The notes: generated from the sequence alone by a model not told the origin. A stretch of 64,000 nt of DNA from Pseudomonadota bacterium (GCA_029558905.1 JAKQCX010000005.1:124001-188000), one strand, 5' to 3'; numbered from the stretch's first letter, positions 9,029-17,688 are shown. A program made the numbers and translations.

Positions 9029-10522
9029 TCACGTTGATCTCGATTGGCCCATCCGTTGCGCCATGAACGTTCGCAAGCCGTTGAGCCCGGCCTGGATGTG
9101 CCGAGCGCGTTCGTCAGGGGGGATGGGGTCGGCGGGTGTGATGGCCTGCCGTTCCGCCTCGACGCGCTGTCGCCGCGCCTGTTCGCGCAGGGCCGCCGCC
9201 GGGATGAAGTCGCCCGTCCTGGCCTTGCTCGCCAAGGCCGAGAGGTAATTCAGCGGTTGCTCGATGGTCTTGTGGTTCAAGGCCTGGCCGGCCAGTTCGT
9301 CCAGAAGCAACTGGGCCTGGGCCGACACGGGGGCCAGCAGACGCTTGGCGGATTCGCGTTCTTCAGGTCGAAGGGTTCTGGGCCAGATCAGTTGTTCGGA
9401 CCAACTACTCCCAGCGTCCTCGGGGCCGATGGCTTCGGTAGGTGGAGTAGTCTTAAAAACTGTAGTCCCATCTATATAGAGATTTTCCGGAAAGCGCCCA
9501 TCCGGGGTGCCGGAAAGCGCCCAACTTGCCGGTGCGTTTCCGGAAATCCTGTCGGTACGATTGCGGAAATCCAGTCGGTGCGTTTCCGGAAAATCAGCCA
9601 GCAGGATGTCTGCTTCCTTGTTTGCAGGGTTTCCGCATGCTGGATTGCCGGATTCCCGCAAACTGGTTGGTGCGTTTCCGGCAAATCGATCAACCAGGCC
9701 GGTCCCGGCCAGTTGATCCGGTTGGCGCAGTTCCGTGTTGGCTGACGCAGGTCGGCTGTCGACAGCCGCGAGCAGCGCAATCAACCGGTCCAGTCGGATT
9801 TGCCATTCCACCCTCGGGGGCATGCCGAGCCGGCGCTCGGCCAGCACTTCGGTTTGGCGCAGGCCCGAGCGTGCGTTATCCAGTTCGTGTCTGGTCAGCC
9901 CGGTTTGCTGCCGCAGGGCATCGAACAGGTAGGGCCGCCAACCGGTCAGCACGTCGCCATTCTTCAGCCGGGCGCGTTCCTGCCCCAGGAAATTCGATAG
10001 CAATACCGCCGAGGTGGCGGCGCCGGTAATGTCGGACAGGGTTCGGTAGAACAGGAAAGGCCGCCCCAGGAGTTGCAGGACCGCCCGGTCGTTGCGCCAG
10101 TCCCAGGCGGTATAGCCCATCGGCTCCAGGAGCCAGCCCAGGGAGTCCAGGTCGATGCGGTACCAGACCTTGGCTGGCATTCCGACCCGTTTCTCCAGCC
10201 AGAGCCCGAGGTCTTTCAGGGCCTGACGCGCGCTATCCTGTTCGCGGCGCGAAAGGCCGGTTTCGTTGCGCCATTCCTCGCGCGTTTTCCAGAACCAGCC
10301 TTGCCGGGCCGATTCGGCGATGGCCAGCTTGCGCGTCCAGTAGATGGCCTGGGAAAGCATCAGCCCGGCCGTGACGCGGCCGGTGACGAGCACCAGCTTG
10401 GGGTGAAAGGCGACGCATCGTTGACCCAGCAATACCGTGGCTTCGTGGATCTGGTTCAGCCGCCCAATTGAGTGGGGCGGGTCTTCTGTACCGCTGGTGT
10501 GGGCACGGGGCGTATCCGTCAT
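9029..10522 (-). CDS. STY4528-family pathogenicity-island replication protein
   Basis: 497 residues. The N-terminal region (about 50-130) contains a winged-helix unit with TGLSRREQDSARQALKDLG followed by KRVGMPAKVWYRIDLDSL. A second copy at about 215-265 reads TGLTRHELDNARSGLRQ then RRLGMPPRVEWQIRLDRL. The family is annotated as a replication protein of ICEs and pathogenicity islands. The tandem winged helices are consistent with binding direct repeats in DNA. Residues about 278-348 are low complexity because the gene carries a 23-bp-periodic DNA repeat there. The C-terminal about 130 residues are basic and helical. The start ATG at 10522 leaves a 36-bp gap to the upstream winged-helix gene. 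Confidence 0.8.
   Translation of the reverse strand: MTDTPRAHTSGTEDPPHSIGRLNQIHEATVLLGQRCVAFHPKLVLVTGRVTAGLMLSQAIYWTRKLAIAESARQGWFWKTREEWRNETGLSRREQDSARQALKDLGLWLEKRVGMPAKVWYRIDLDSLGWLLEPMGYTAWDWRNDRAVLQLLGRPFLFYRTLSDITGAATSAVLLSNFLGQERARLKNGDVLTGWRPYLFDALRQQTGLTRHELDNARSGLRQTEVLAERRLGMPPRVEWQIRLDRLIALLAAVDSRPASANTELRQPDQLAGTGLVDRFAGNAPTSLRESGNPACGNPANKEADILLADFPETHRLDFRNRTDRISGNAPASWALSGTPDGRFPENLYIDGTTVFKTTPPTEAIGPEDAGSSWSEQLIWPRTLRPEERESAKRLLAPVSAQAQLLLDELAGQALNHKTIEQPLNYLSALASKARTGDFIPAAALREQARRQRVEAERQAITPADPIPPDERARHIQAGLNGLRTFMAQRMGQSRST
9487..9690. repeat. 23-bp-periodic iteron-like array inside the replication gene
   Basis: Direct copies of a unit resembling GGTGCGTTTCCGGAAATCC begin at 9531, 9554, 9577 and 9669. 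The first three are exactly 23 bp apart and the fourth is a further 4 x 23 bp away. A related CCGGAAAGCGCCCA unit occurs at 9487 and 9510, again 23 bp apart. Diverged copies fall between (about 9624-9660). Because 23 is not a multiple of three, successive copies are read in different codon phases, so the repeat is conserved as DNA, not as protein. This is the layout of an iteron origin nested in its initiator gene. Confidence 0.7.
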
Positions 10523-10558
10523 CGACTGTTCGGATCGGGCTTCATCGTGGCATCGATC

Positions 10559-10993
10559 TCAGCCGAGACGGGCGTAGTCGATCTGGTCCAGCCCCTGGTA
10601 TTTCCGGCTGGCTTGCGCTTGCAGCCGCTCGACCAGGCGGACGACGTCGACGCGGATTTCCAGGCGTGCCGGCATGCCGACACGGCGCTCTTCGATCAGG
10701 CCACGTTCGCGCAGGTTACGGCGGGCGCTTTCCTGTTCGGTTCGGGTCAGGCAGGTGGCCTCGGCCCATTGCGCCATGGTCAGGCGCATCCAACCCTCCG
10801 ACTCGTCCGGCAGGTCGGCCGCTCTCTGGCAGGCGCAGGAGAGGAAGAGGGCGGCGGTGACCCCGCCGCCCATCTCCACAAAGGCGCGGTGGAACGACAC
10901 CGGCTCGTCGTACAGCTCCAGCAGAACGCCGGGTGTGATCGTGCGTTGTGCCGGCGATACGGACGGGGTTGGGCGAAGGAGTGGTCGATTCAC
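10559..10993 (-). CDS. Small winged-helix protein related to the replication protein
   Basis: 144 residues. The segment TCLTRTEQESARRNLRERG followed by RRVGMPARLEIRVDVVRL closely parallels both winged-helix units of the neighbouring replication protein, so this is a stand-alone paralogue of that domain. It probably binds DNA as a regulator or replication accessory. It overlaps the upstream DUF2857 gene by 4 bp (ATGA), showing translational coupling in the parA-parB-DUF2857 transcript. The second residue of the family motif, Gly-Met-Pro-Ala, is retained. Confidence 0.65.
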   Translation of the reverse strand: MNRPLLRPTPSVSPAQRTITPGVLLELYDEPVSFHRAFVEMGGGVTAALFLSCACQRAADLPDESEGWMRLTMAQWAEATCLTRTEQESARRNLRERGLIEERRVGMPARLEIRVDVVRLVERLQAQASRKYQGLDQIDYARLG

Positions 10994-11547
10994 GTCGTGA
11001 TCTCCTTGAAGGCCGCCCAGAGCGACGCCAGGGGCACGTCGGGGAACTGTTCGGCCAGCAGACGGAAGCGGACGCCCAGGTCGTCACTTTGAAGGCGGGT
11101 ACTGCGCCAGAACCTGATCACCTGCTCGGCGACCGCGGCATCCAGCCTGCGAACCCGGCCTCGTCTTGAGGCGTTAGCGGTCGTCCGCTTGAGCTGGCGA
11201 TATTCGCGATCGGGGATGCCGAACAACTCCAGCATGGCCGCCGCCGGCGCGCCTCGTCGAATGAACCACAGGGTCTCTTCCTTGCGGTGAAGGATGTGCT
11301 GGAGGCGATGGCGCGCAAGTGACAATTGGGATTCATCGACGAACACCGAGATGAAGGCCGGACGTTGTTCCGCAAGCCGCAGCAGTTCCACCGTGGGCGT
11401 GCGCTTCAGTTGTTCCAGCGTGGCGGGGCTGACCACCGATAACAGTTGCTCCAGGTTCTCGCCCAGGTCGGCCTGGTCGACCAGGTGCTGGAGCAGGGCG
11501 ACCACATGGCGAGGGTCCGAGAGGGGGAGGCCAGGCAGGGTGTTCAT
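10990..11547 (-). CDS. DUF2857-type ICE protein, probable DNA-binding
   Basis: 185 residues from the ATG at 11547 (MNTLPGLPLSDP), which overlaps the parB stop by 4 bp. The frame extends upstream to 11829, but that stretch lies inside parB. The C-terminal half contains LFGIPDREYRQLKR and AAVAEQVIRFWRSTR, compatible with a helix-turn-helix as in DUF2857/STY4526-type proteins that accompany ParB in ICEs. Coupled at both ends, it is part of the partition/replication operon. Its precise role is unknown. Confidence 0.65.
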   Translation of the reverse strand: MNTLPGLPLSDPRHVVALLQHLVDQADLGENLEQLLSVVSPATLEQLKRTPTVELLRLAEQRPAFISVFVDESQLSLARHRLQHILHRKEETLWFIRRGAPAAAMLELFGIPDREYRQLKRTTANASRRGRVRRLDAAVAEQVIRFWRSTRLQSDDLGVRFRLLAEQFPDVPLASLWAAFKEITT

Positions 11548-13139
11548 TCCGGCTCCGCCAATTTGAAGCGCTCCGGTGCGGTCCCGCGCAGGGTGCGTAG
11601 GGCTGATACCAACTCCAGCCAGACCGGCAACGAGGGCGAAGCCGAGGCCAAGCGCTTGCCCAGCGACAGGGGATCGATGGGCATGCCCAGGATCGTGTCC
11701 ATGTAATGCTGGAGGGCGAATTCGTCGCGGCCTTGCTCCTGCCGTTGGGCCTGGCGCCAGGTGGAGTCCGCCGGCATCGAGGCGGACCAGGCGCCATCGA
11801 GTTGTTCGGAGAGCATGGCCAGCATCCACCAGCCAAAGTAGCGATCCGCGCCGTTTTCGGTCAGGTCGATGGGCTCGTCGTTTTCCGGTACTTCCATGTA
11901 GAAGCCGGTGGGCCAGTCCTTGGTGAGACGCAGGCAGTCGGCCGATTCGGTCAGCCGGGCGAACCGGGTCGCCAGGTTCTGGATCTGGCCGATCAGTTCG
12001 GTTCCCTGCTTCTGTGCCGGCCCGGCTGCCCCAGGTTTCTCGATCCTTTCGGTGGCGTTGCCTTTCCTGCCGTCGGGATCGGTCTCGGCGGCGTTCGGAT
12101 GGGGTAGGGGAGGGGTTTCAACCGGTTTCGTCTGTAGCCTGGCCTGGGCCATCAGCCCGGCGATATCCTCGCCCGGGTGCTGCTGGCATAGCTGACGGGC
12201 AAGGCGCGTGAGCTCGACGGTCTCGCCAAGCTTCGTGGCCATGGCCTGTTCCAGCTGCTCGATCACCCTGGCCGGTTCAAGTGAGCGGGTGGACAACCAG
12301 GATTGCTCGGCACGCTTCAAGACCTGGTCGCGCAGCTCCGGCCAGGCCTGGATCTGCTGTTTATGCTTCAACAGCCGTTCAAAGGCGTTGAAAGCGGGTT
12401 GCAGTTCCGATATCACCGGTCTGGAAAGTGACTTGCAGGCCTCGCCCAAGGCGGCCAGATGGGTGACGGCGAAGTTGAAGTAGCTCAGCGTGGTCTTGCC
12501 GAGCGGCAGCCCGCGCTCCTTCAGGATCTGTTCGAAGGCCCGCCCGGACAATGCGTTTCCGGTTTCCGATTCGATCATCTGCTTCAGATCGGCGTAGGCC
12601 TTGGCCTTGTCCCAGAAGATCATCTCACCACGCAGTTCGTTTTCCACCAGATGGGCGGACAGCGTGGAGGATTCCGATACCCAGGGGGTGTAGGTGACGA
12701 CGACATGCTGGAATGCCGCATCGCCGGTTTCGCCGAACAGTTCCTGCAGCGCCGTCAGGCGGGTATTGCCGCCTTTGCCGACCATGAATTTTTCCTGGCC
12801 GGGCCGGCGGGTGACCACCAACGGGCTGGTGAGTTGTTTGGTCGAGCGGATGGATTCCTTGATGAGGTCGTATTGGTCGTTGATCGCCTTGCGGGGGTTC
12901 TTGTCGTAATGGAGGATGTCCATCACCGGCAGGGTCATCTGGCTCTCGGTGTCGATCGACAGTTGGTGGCTGTTGTCCAGCGGCAGGCCGACGTTCAGTG
13001 ACTCCTTGACCAATCTGGCCCGCAGGTCGATCGGGCTGATGGTCCGTGTGCCGTTGGGTTGCGCCAGATCTCGTTGTTGAGCCTTCCGGGCGGCGTCCGC
13101 AACCGTCGCAGCGGCGGGGAGGCGGTCCTGTGCGCTCAT
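11544..13139 (-). CDS. parB: ParB-family partition protein of the ICE
   Basis: 531 residues. The ParB/Srx nuclease-like domain is seen around residues 70-190: LPVMDILHYDKNPRK, SIRSTKQLTSPLVV and GKGGNTRLTALQELFG correspond to the conserved ParB boxes. A central helical part follows, with KERGLPLGKTTLSYFNFAVTHL as the helix-turn-helix. The C-terminal about 200 residues, including a Pro- and Gly-rich linker near 340-385, are characteristic of the long ICE ParB proteins. With ParA it stabilises the excised element or controls its transfer. It overlaps parA by 4 bp. Confidence 0.88.
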   Translation of the reverse strand: MSAQDRLPAAATVADAARKAQQRDLAQPNGTRTISPIDLRARLVKESLNVGLPLDNSHQLSIDTESQMTLPVMDILHYDKNPRKAINDQYDLIKESIRSTKQLTSPLVVTRRPGQEKFMVGKGGNTRLTALQELFGETGDAAFQHVVVTYTPWVSESSTLSAHLVENELRGEMIFWDKAKAYADLKQMIESETGNALSGRAFEQILKERGLPLGKTTLSYFNFAVTHLAALGEACKSLSRPVISELQPAFNAFERLLKHKQQIQAWPELRDQVLKRAEQSWLSTRSLEPARVIEQLEQAMATKLGETVELTRLARQLCQQHPGEDIAGLMAQARLQTKPVETPPLPHPNAAETDPDGRKGNATERIEKPGAAGPAQKQGTELIGQIQNLATRFARLTESADCLRLTKDWPTGFYMEVPENDEPIDLTENGADRYFGWWMLAMLSEQLDGAWSASMPADSTWRQAQRQEQGRDEFALQHYMDTILGMPIDPLSLGKRLASASPSLPVWLELVSALRTLRGTAPERFKLAEPE

Positions 13140-14038
13140 GCCGAGGTCGCTTCACCGAGGGGCGGTTGCGCGGCCGGGGAAGGTGCTTCTTCCTCGTCAT
13201 AGAAACCGCCGGCATAGACGCCGCTGAGGGACGGGATCAGCTCCCAGACCAGGCGATGCATGGTGTCGAACGGCGTCACTCCACGCTCCCGGCGCTTGAG
13301 CCGGTGCACCGGCAATTGCGCCGTGGCCGCCTCGTTGTAGGCCACACTGGCCGGAATGGCGGTCTCGGCCACAGTGACCAAGCCGCGCATCTCCAGATAG
13401 CTCTGCCGGATTTCCTGGGTGATCTGCCGCGCGTCGTTGGTGTGCCCGACCCGGTTGATGACCGCCGTCAGGGGACCGGGACCGATCCCCAAGGCCTGGG
13501 CCTCTTCCAGCTTGAGCAGCAGTTCGAACGTGCCGGTGCGGAATTCGCGTGCGCTCGGCGTCTCCGGCAGGACGGGCGAGATCAACCGATGCGCGGCCAA
13601 TGCCGCCGTGTAGAGCAATGGCCCCTGGGCGCCAGGGGTGTCGATGAATACCAAATCGTAGTTGTCTTCGATGACCGGTGCGCGCAGCGCTTTGCGGAGG
13701 ATCATCGGCGCGTCGATGCGGCCCTGGATGAATTGCTCCAGATCGGTGGTCTCGATGCCGGCGAATTTCCGCCGTGGGGCATCGCACACGATGATATCCA
13801 GCCGATCCCATGCCGTGGTCGAAATGGCCGATTCAGCGACCCGGCCGCTCAGGACGACGGAGGTCAGCCCATCCGGGGCTTGCCGCCGGAGCTGGTAATA
13901 CTTGGATAGCGATCCCTGGATATCGGCATCGACCAGGAGAACGCGTAGCCCCATGTCAGCGGCAAGTGCGCCGAGATTGGCCGTGATGGTTGTCTTGCCG
14001 ATACCTCCCTTGGTGCCTACGACGCTCAGAATGACCAC
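13136..14038 (-). CDS. parA: ParA-family ATPase of the ICE
   Basis: 300 residues starting at a GTG with AGGAGG five bases upstream. The deviant Walker A motif KGGIGKTT is at residues 10-17, LLVDADIQGSL (A') follows, and a Walker B strand LVFIDTPGAQGP lies near residue 130. This is a soj/ParA-type partition ATPase that works with the coupled parB product. The preceding 14039-14249 interval contains an AT-rich CGGTA/TACCG inverted repeat that may be its promoter or operator. It heads the whole leftward maintenance operon. Confidence 0.92.
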   Translation of the reverse strand: MVILSVVGTKGGIGKTTITANLGALAADMGLRVLLVDADIQGSLSKYYQLRRQAPDGLTSVVLSGRVAESAISTTAWDRLDIIVCDAPRRKFAGIETTDLEQFIQGRIDAPMILRKALRAPVIEDNYDLVFIDTPGAQGPLLYTAALAAHRLISPVLPETPSAREFRTGTFELLLKLEEAQALGIGPGPLTAVINRVGHTNDARQITQEIRQSYLEMRGLVTVAETAIPASVAYNEAATAQLPVHRLKRRERGVTPFDTMHRLVWELIPSLSGVYAGGFYDEEEAPSPAAQPPLGEATSA

Positions 14039-14109
14039 ATGTACCTCCTGCTACGGATAACGGATGCCTTTGTGTGAGACGTGGTTACACGATGACCATA
14101 ACCATCAAG

Positions 14110-14127
14110 CGGTAATATAATATACCG
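14110..14127. promoter_or_regulatory. Inverted repeat and AT-rich promoter-like element before parA
   Basis: CGGTA at 14110-14114 and TACCG at 14123-14127 flank an ATATAATA core. Read leftward, the core offers good -10 hexamers (TATATT). The site is about 75 bp upstream of the parA start, as expected for an autoregulated parAB promoter. Function is inferred from position and symmetry. Confidence 0.4.
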
Positions 14128-14249
14128 ATGCACGTACACACAATTATTTATAGGTATTCTAGTCGTGGCGCCATGAGCGCTGCCTTGGCATCCGTAATGA
14201 AGATGTCTGCCGCATCGCTATAATCGGCCATCCCAAGAAGGTTCCTGCC

Positions 14250-14381
14250 ATGTCCACACCGGTCGAAGTGCCCGGCAAGCGCGAGTCGCTGGATACCCGC
14301 CTTGAGCCCGATGAACATAGGCTGATCGACCACCTTCGGGGACGGAATGAATACTGTGACGGGAAAGTGGTATGGCGCTGA
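14250..14381 (+). CDS. Possible 43-residue small protein upstream of the IHF-like gene
   Basis: A short open frame (ATG at 14250, TGA ending 14381) with AAGAAGG about eight bases before the ATG. It overlaps the IHF-like start by ten bases, so coupling is plausible. The product is charged ([20 protein letters not shown] at its start) with no known motif. It is absent from a typical gene prediction because of its size. Evidence is limited to the ribosome-binding site and the overlap. Confidence 0.35.
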   Translation: MSTPVEVPGKRESLDTRLEPDEHRLIDHLRGRNEYCDGKVVWR

Positions 14382-14674
14382 CGAAAGCTGAACTCTGTGA
14401 TCTTCTGTTCGAGAAGGTGGGCCTGAACAAGCGGGAGGCCAAGGAGTTCGTGGAATCGTTCTTCGAAGAGATCAGCGTGACCTTGGAGCGCGGAGGCGAA
14501 GTCAAATTGTCGGGCTTCGGCAATTTCCATCTGCGCGACAAACCCCAGCGCCCTGGCCGCAACCCGAAGACCGGCGAGGAAATGCCCATCCATGCTCGCC
14601 GGGTCACCACGTTCCATGCCAGTCAGAAACTCAAGTTTGCCGTGGAAGGTGTGGGTGATGGCATCAATGAGTGA
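14372..14674 (+). CDS. ihfA: Integration host factor alpha-like DNA-bending protein
   Basis: 100 residues that resemble IhfA throughout: MALTKAEL at the N-terminus, VKLSGFGNF and the DNA-intercalating arm [15 protein letters not shown] with its conserved proline. IHF/HU proteins bend DNA to help site-specific recombination, transfer-origin function and replication. An element-borne copy next to parA suggests a role in the ICE's own excision or replication. It overlaps the following gene by eight bases. A chromosomal ihfA normally sits beside pheT, so this is an additional copy. Confidence 0.9.
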   Translation: MALTKAELCDLLFEKVGLNKREAKEFVESFFEEISVTLERGGEVKLSGFGNFHLRDKPQRPGRNPKTGEEMPIHARRVTTFHASQKLKFAVEGVGDGINE

Positions 14675-15518
14675 CGAATTGCCGGGAGTCCCGACGCATG
14701 AGATCGAGCTTTACCTTCGCAGTGGTCAGCACGACATAGCGTTCCGTACATGGCCAGGAGAAAACTTTCTTGTACGCGCCCAATCTGGCAATGCCGCACT
14801 GCGCCGTGCCTTGGTCTCTGCGGTTCGTGAGCGAACTCAGCATGCCAAGCTCCCCGAAGCCTTGACCAATATGGACACCGTTGCATTTACACGTGGGAAA
14901 GTCACGCCCATGGTGCGCGGACTGTTTCCGGCGGCTGAACAAGAGCGGGTTCTGGATACACTCGCGCGTTCAGTCGTTTTTCTGACGCCGGCCACCATCG
15001 AGTGCGTGCTTGAGCAGACGCCGTGGCTCAGCACCGCCTGGGATCTGGCAAATCTCTATCTGGCGGACTGTGGCGCCGAGCTCCTTGCGGAGGATGCCCG
15101 CTGTCTTGCTGGCTTGAGCGAGGAGGCTACCTGCTATCTGTCAGCGGACTACTTCGATCAGTCTGGCCGCTTCGATGACTTTCTGGTGCATGAAGCGGCG
15201 CACATCTTTCACAACTGCAAACGTGTCACGATCGGGTTGTCTGAAACCAGGCGGAAAGAGTGGCTGCTGGAAATCGAGTATCAGAAGCGAGAGACCTTCG
15301 CCTATGCCTGCGAGGCCTACAGCCGAATTCACGAATTGGCCGACAGCGCCAAGGGGTGGCTGCGGTTGCTTGCAGAACATGAACAGGGGCCAATGCCGCC
15401 GGATGAACGGGTGAATGCCGACGAGTACATGGACATCCTTCGCGAAGCCGTCACCGCTCGCAATGGTTGGAAGCGGATATTGAAGCGGTGCTCGCCTACG
15501 GCTCACGTACCGCGGTAG
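14667..15518 (+). CDS. Putative zinc metallopeptidase-like protein of the ICE
   Basis: 283 residues from the ATG at 14667, overlapping the IHF-like stop (a start at 14658 is possible). The notable motif is [14 protein letters not shown] at about residues 173-186. It fits the HExxH zinc-binding signature, with later acidic residues ([20 protein letters not shown]) that could supply the third ligand. No signal peptide or membrane segment is seen, so it acts in the cytoplasm if it is a protease. I do not recognise a named family. By analogy with element-encoded IrrE/ImmA peptidases it could cleave a regulator, but this is inference. Confidence 0.6.
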   Translation: MSDELPGVPTHEIELYLRSGQHDIAFRTWPGENFLVRAQSGNAALRRALVSAVRERTQHAKLPEALTNMDTVAFTRGKVTPMVRGLFPAAEQERVLDTLARSVVFLTPATIECVLEQTPWLSTAWDLANLYLADCGAELLAEDARCLAGLSEEATCYLSADYFDQSGRFDDFLVHEAAHIFHNCKRVTIGLSETRRKEWLLEIEYQKRETFAYACEAYSRIHELADSAKGWLRLLAEHEQGPMPPDERVNADEYMDILREAVTARNGWKRILKRCSPTAHVPR

Positions 15519-15554
15519 CCAAGAAGGATCGCTACAAGTGAGTTCCTGAATATT

Positions 15555-15574
15555 GGTAGTTATTGACATCTACC
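15555..15574. promoter_or_regulatory. Inverted-repeat operator candidate for the abiE operon
   Basis: GGTAG and CTACC flank ten bases. A possible promoter overlaps it (ATTGGT, 17 bp, TATGTT at 15575). AbiEi antitoxins are known to repress their own promoters by binding inverted repeats, so this is the likely autoregulatory site. Confidence 0.4.
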
Positions 15575-15599
15575 TATGTTATGGAACACTCTAACCCGC

Positions 15600-16199
15600 A
15601 TGGATACTGCTGCCGTCAGGCTGATCGATCTGGCACGATCCCAAGGGCTGATTCGCCCCTGTGATCTGGTGCCGCTTGGAATCCCCCGTGTTTCCCTGAC
15701 CCGTGCCGTCCGTCACGGACAACTGGAACGTGTCGGGCGCGGGCTGTATGGGCTGCCCGGCCGTGAAGTCTCGGTCCATGGGGCGCTGGCGGAGGTGGCG
15801 CGCAGGGTGCCCAAGGGTGTCGTCTGTTTGCTCTCGGCGCTTCGATTTCACGGCCTGACGACCCAAGCCCCCTTTGAGGTGTGGCTGGCCATCGAGAACA
15901 AGGCCATCGCGCCGAAGCTCGACTACCCGCCGCTGCGTATCTTCCGTTTTTCCGGCGGGGCGTTGACCGAGGGTGTGGAGGAGCACGTCGTGGATGGTGT
16001 AACTGTCCGCGTCACCAGTGTCGCCAAAACCGTCGCTGATTGTTTCAAGTACCGAAACAAGATTGGCCTTGATGTCGCGCTGGAGGCGCTGCGAAGCGCA
16101 TGGTACGAGAAGCGCATGACCAGTGACGACCTCTGGCACTATGCCAAGGTCTGCCGTGTGGCCAACGTGATGCGCCCCTATCTGGATAGCCTGGCATGA
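15600..16199 (+). CDS. abiEi: AbiEi-type antitoxin (type IV toxin-antitoxin)
   Basis: 199 residues from the ATG at 15600 (MDTAAVRLIDLA). A start at 15576 adds eight residues. The N-terminal winged helix includes RPCDLVPLGIPRVSLTRAVR followed by GQLERVGRGLYGLP, and the C-terminal antitoxin domain contains VTSVAKTVADCFKYRNKIG. Both are standard for AbiEi. It represses its own operon and counters AbiEii. It overlaps the toxin gene by 4 bp (ATGA). Such pairs stabilise ICEs and can abort phage infection. Confidence 0.9.
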   Translation: MDTAAVRLIDLARSQGLIRPCDLVPLGIPRVSLTRAVRHGQLERVGRGLYGLPGREVSVHGALAEVARRVPKGVVCLLSALRFHGLTTQAPFEVWLAIENKAIAPKLDYPPLRIFRFSGGALTEGVEEHVVDGVTVRVTSVAKTVADCFKYRNKIGLDVALEALRSAWYEKRMTSDDLWHYAKVCRVANVMRPYLDSLA

Positions 16200-17098
16200 G
16201 CGTTCGTAACCTCGGTACCTCCATCCGTAATCGGCTGCTCAACAAGGCTCGCTCTGAAAAGCTTGACTACAACCTGCTGCTCACCCGGTATGCCTTGGAG
16301 CGCATGCTGTACCGCTTGAGCATCTCCGGACAGCGCGACCAGTTTTTACTCAAGGGGGCGCTGCTATTCGACCTATGGTTCGACGTGCCGCATCGGCCTA
16401 CCCATGATGCCGATTTCCTTGGCTTCGGGTCGGCGGAGATTTCGCATGTCGAAGCGCTATTCCGGGATATCTGCCGCATTGAGGTCGAGGACGGAATCGT
16501 GTTTCAACCCGATTCGGTGAAGGCGGCGGAGATTCGCAAAGAGGCCAACTATGCGGGCGTCCGCGTCACCCTGATGGGCCTGCTGGGTAGTGCCCGCTGC
16601 CCAGTGCAGGTGGATATAGGCTTTGGTGATGCCGTCGTGCCCGGCCCGGATGAGGCCCAATATCCGGTCATTCTTGGCGAGATGCCCGCGCCGCAACTGC
16701 GGGTCTATCCCCGGTATACAGTGGTTGCGGAAAAACTGGAGGCGCTGACCTCGCTTGGCATGCTCAACAGCCGGATGAAGGATTACTTCGACCTCTGGGT
16801 GTTGGCCAGGTACACGGATTTTGATGGGGCCGTGTTGTCACGAGCGGTCGCGGCAACATTCGATCGTCGACGCACGGCAATCCCCAATGATGTACCGATC
16901 GGATTGAGCGACGAATTCATCACCGATGCCCAGAAAGAAAAGCAATGGCAGGCTTTTCTGCGCAAGAACGCCATCGATTCGATGTCACTGGCAACGGTGA
17001 TCGCTGATCTGCGGAAATTCCTGTTGCCAGTGCTGGTGACGGTCGCGGCGAAGGGCAGTCTCAATGTGAACTGGCGAGCCGGGGAGACGTGGCAGTGA
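16196..17098 (+). CDS. abiEii: AbiEii-type nucleotidyltransferase toxin
   Basis: 300 residues with the four AbiEii landmarks: KGALLFDLWFD (near residue 58), THDADFLGFG with the DxD metal ligands (near 70), VVAEKLEAL, and MKDYFDLWVLAR. The family transfers nucleotides, typically to tRNA acceptor ends, and is bacteriostatic unless the AbiEi partner is present. It forms a complete, intact pair with the preceding antitoxin gene. No defect in the motifs is visible. Confidence 0.92.
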   Translation: MSVRNLGTSIRNRLLNKARSEKLDYNLLLTRYALERMLYRLSISGQRDQFLLKGALLFDLWFDVPHRPTHDADFLGFGSAEISHVEALFRDICRIEVEDGIVFQPDSVKAAEIRKEANYAGVRVTLMGLLGSARCPVQVDIGFGDAVVPGPDEAQYPVILGEMPAPQLRVYPRYTVVAEKLEALTSLGMLNSRMKDYFDLWVLARYTDFDGAVLSRAVAATFDRRRTAIPNDVPIGLSDEFITDAQKEKQWQAFLRKNAIDSMSLATVIADLRKFLLPVLVTVAAKGSLNVNWRAGETWQ

Positions 17099-17151
17099 CG
17101 ATTGTCGAATGGCCCTGAAATAGACAAGGCGCCCCGAAGGACAAGTCAGTC

Positions 17152-17688
17152 CTACGAAGCCAGCTTGATCTTCGAAGTCGTTCCTTTCGGAACCACCGTC
17201 CAGTCCAGCCAGGTCGTCTTCGCCGACTGCTCGTAAAGCATGCAAATCAGCAGGCGGGCCTCCCGCGGCGTTTGCTGCCAGACTTCATCGGTTAGTGCGA
17301 GCCCGCACCACATTGCGTCATGGGTCATGGCGTCTCGGATGCGTGCTATTCGCTCGTCCATTGTGGGATTTAGGACGAAGTCTTCCGGGTTCAAGGCGCC
17401 GGCGAGCAAATAGGCTTGGGCGACGGGTGTGCCCAGATAGTCGGCGGCGCGCTTCAGAACTTCGCGGCCGACCTGGGGGATAGGCTTCTCACCCCGCGCC
17501 AGGGCCATCAGGTATACGTAAGTGATGCCGAGGGCTTCGGCCAATTCCTTCGTGGTATGACCGCGCTCGCCCATTCGTTCCCACAGCGACGCAATGAGTG
17601 CGGCGCCTACAGGGCTTTCAGGTGTCTTGGCCGTGCTCGTCGCCTTACGGGTTTGTCGGGCGGGTTTATCTTTGGATTTATCTACCAT
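17152..17688 (-). CDS. XRE-type helix-turn-helix regulator
   Basis: 178 residues from the ATG at 17688, with a GTG alternative 36 bases upstream. A Lys/Thr-rich tail precedes an XRE helix-turn-helix near residues 40-75 (KELAEALGITYVYLMALARG). The rest is helical without a recognised partner domain. It probably regulates element functions. It lies 68 bp downstream of another XRE gene on the same strand. It converges with abiEii, leaving 53 bp between them. Confidence 0.7.
   Translation of the reverse strand: MVDKSKDKPARQTRKATSTAKTPESPVGAALIASLWERMGERGHTTKELAEALGITYVYLMALARGEKPIPQVGREVLKRAADYLGTPVAQAYLLAGALNPEDFVLNPTMDERIARIRDAMTHDAMWCGLALTDEVWQQTPREARLLICMLYEQSAKTTWLDWTVVPKGTTSKIKLAS

Noticed and set aside
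9480..9700. Possible CRISPR array because of regular short repeats
   Set aside because: The unit repeats directly every 23 bp with no unique spacers of constant length and lies inside a coding gene; iterons explain it better.
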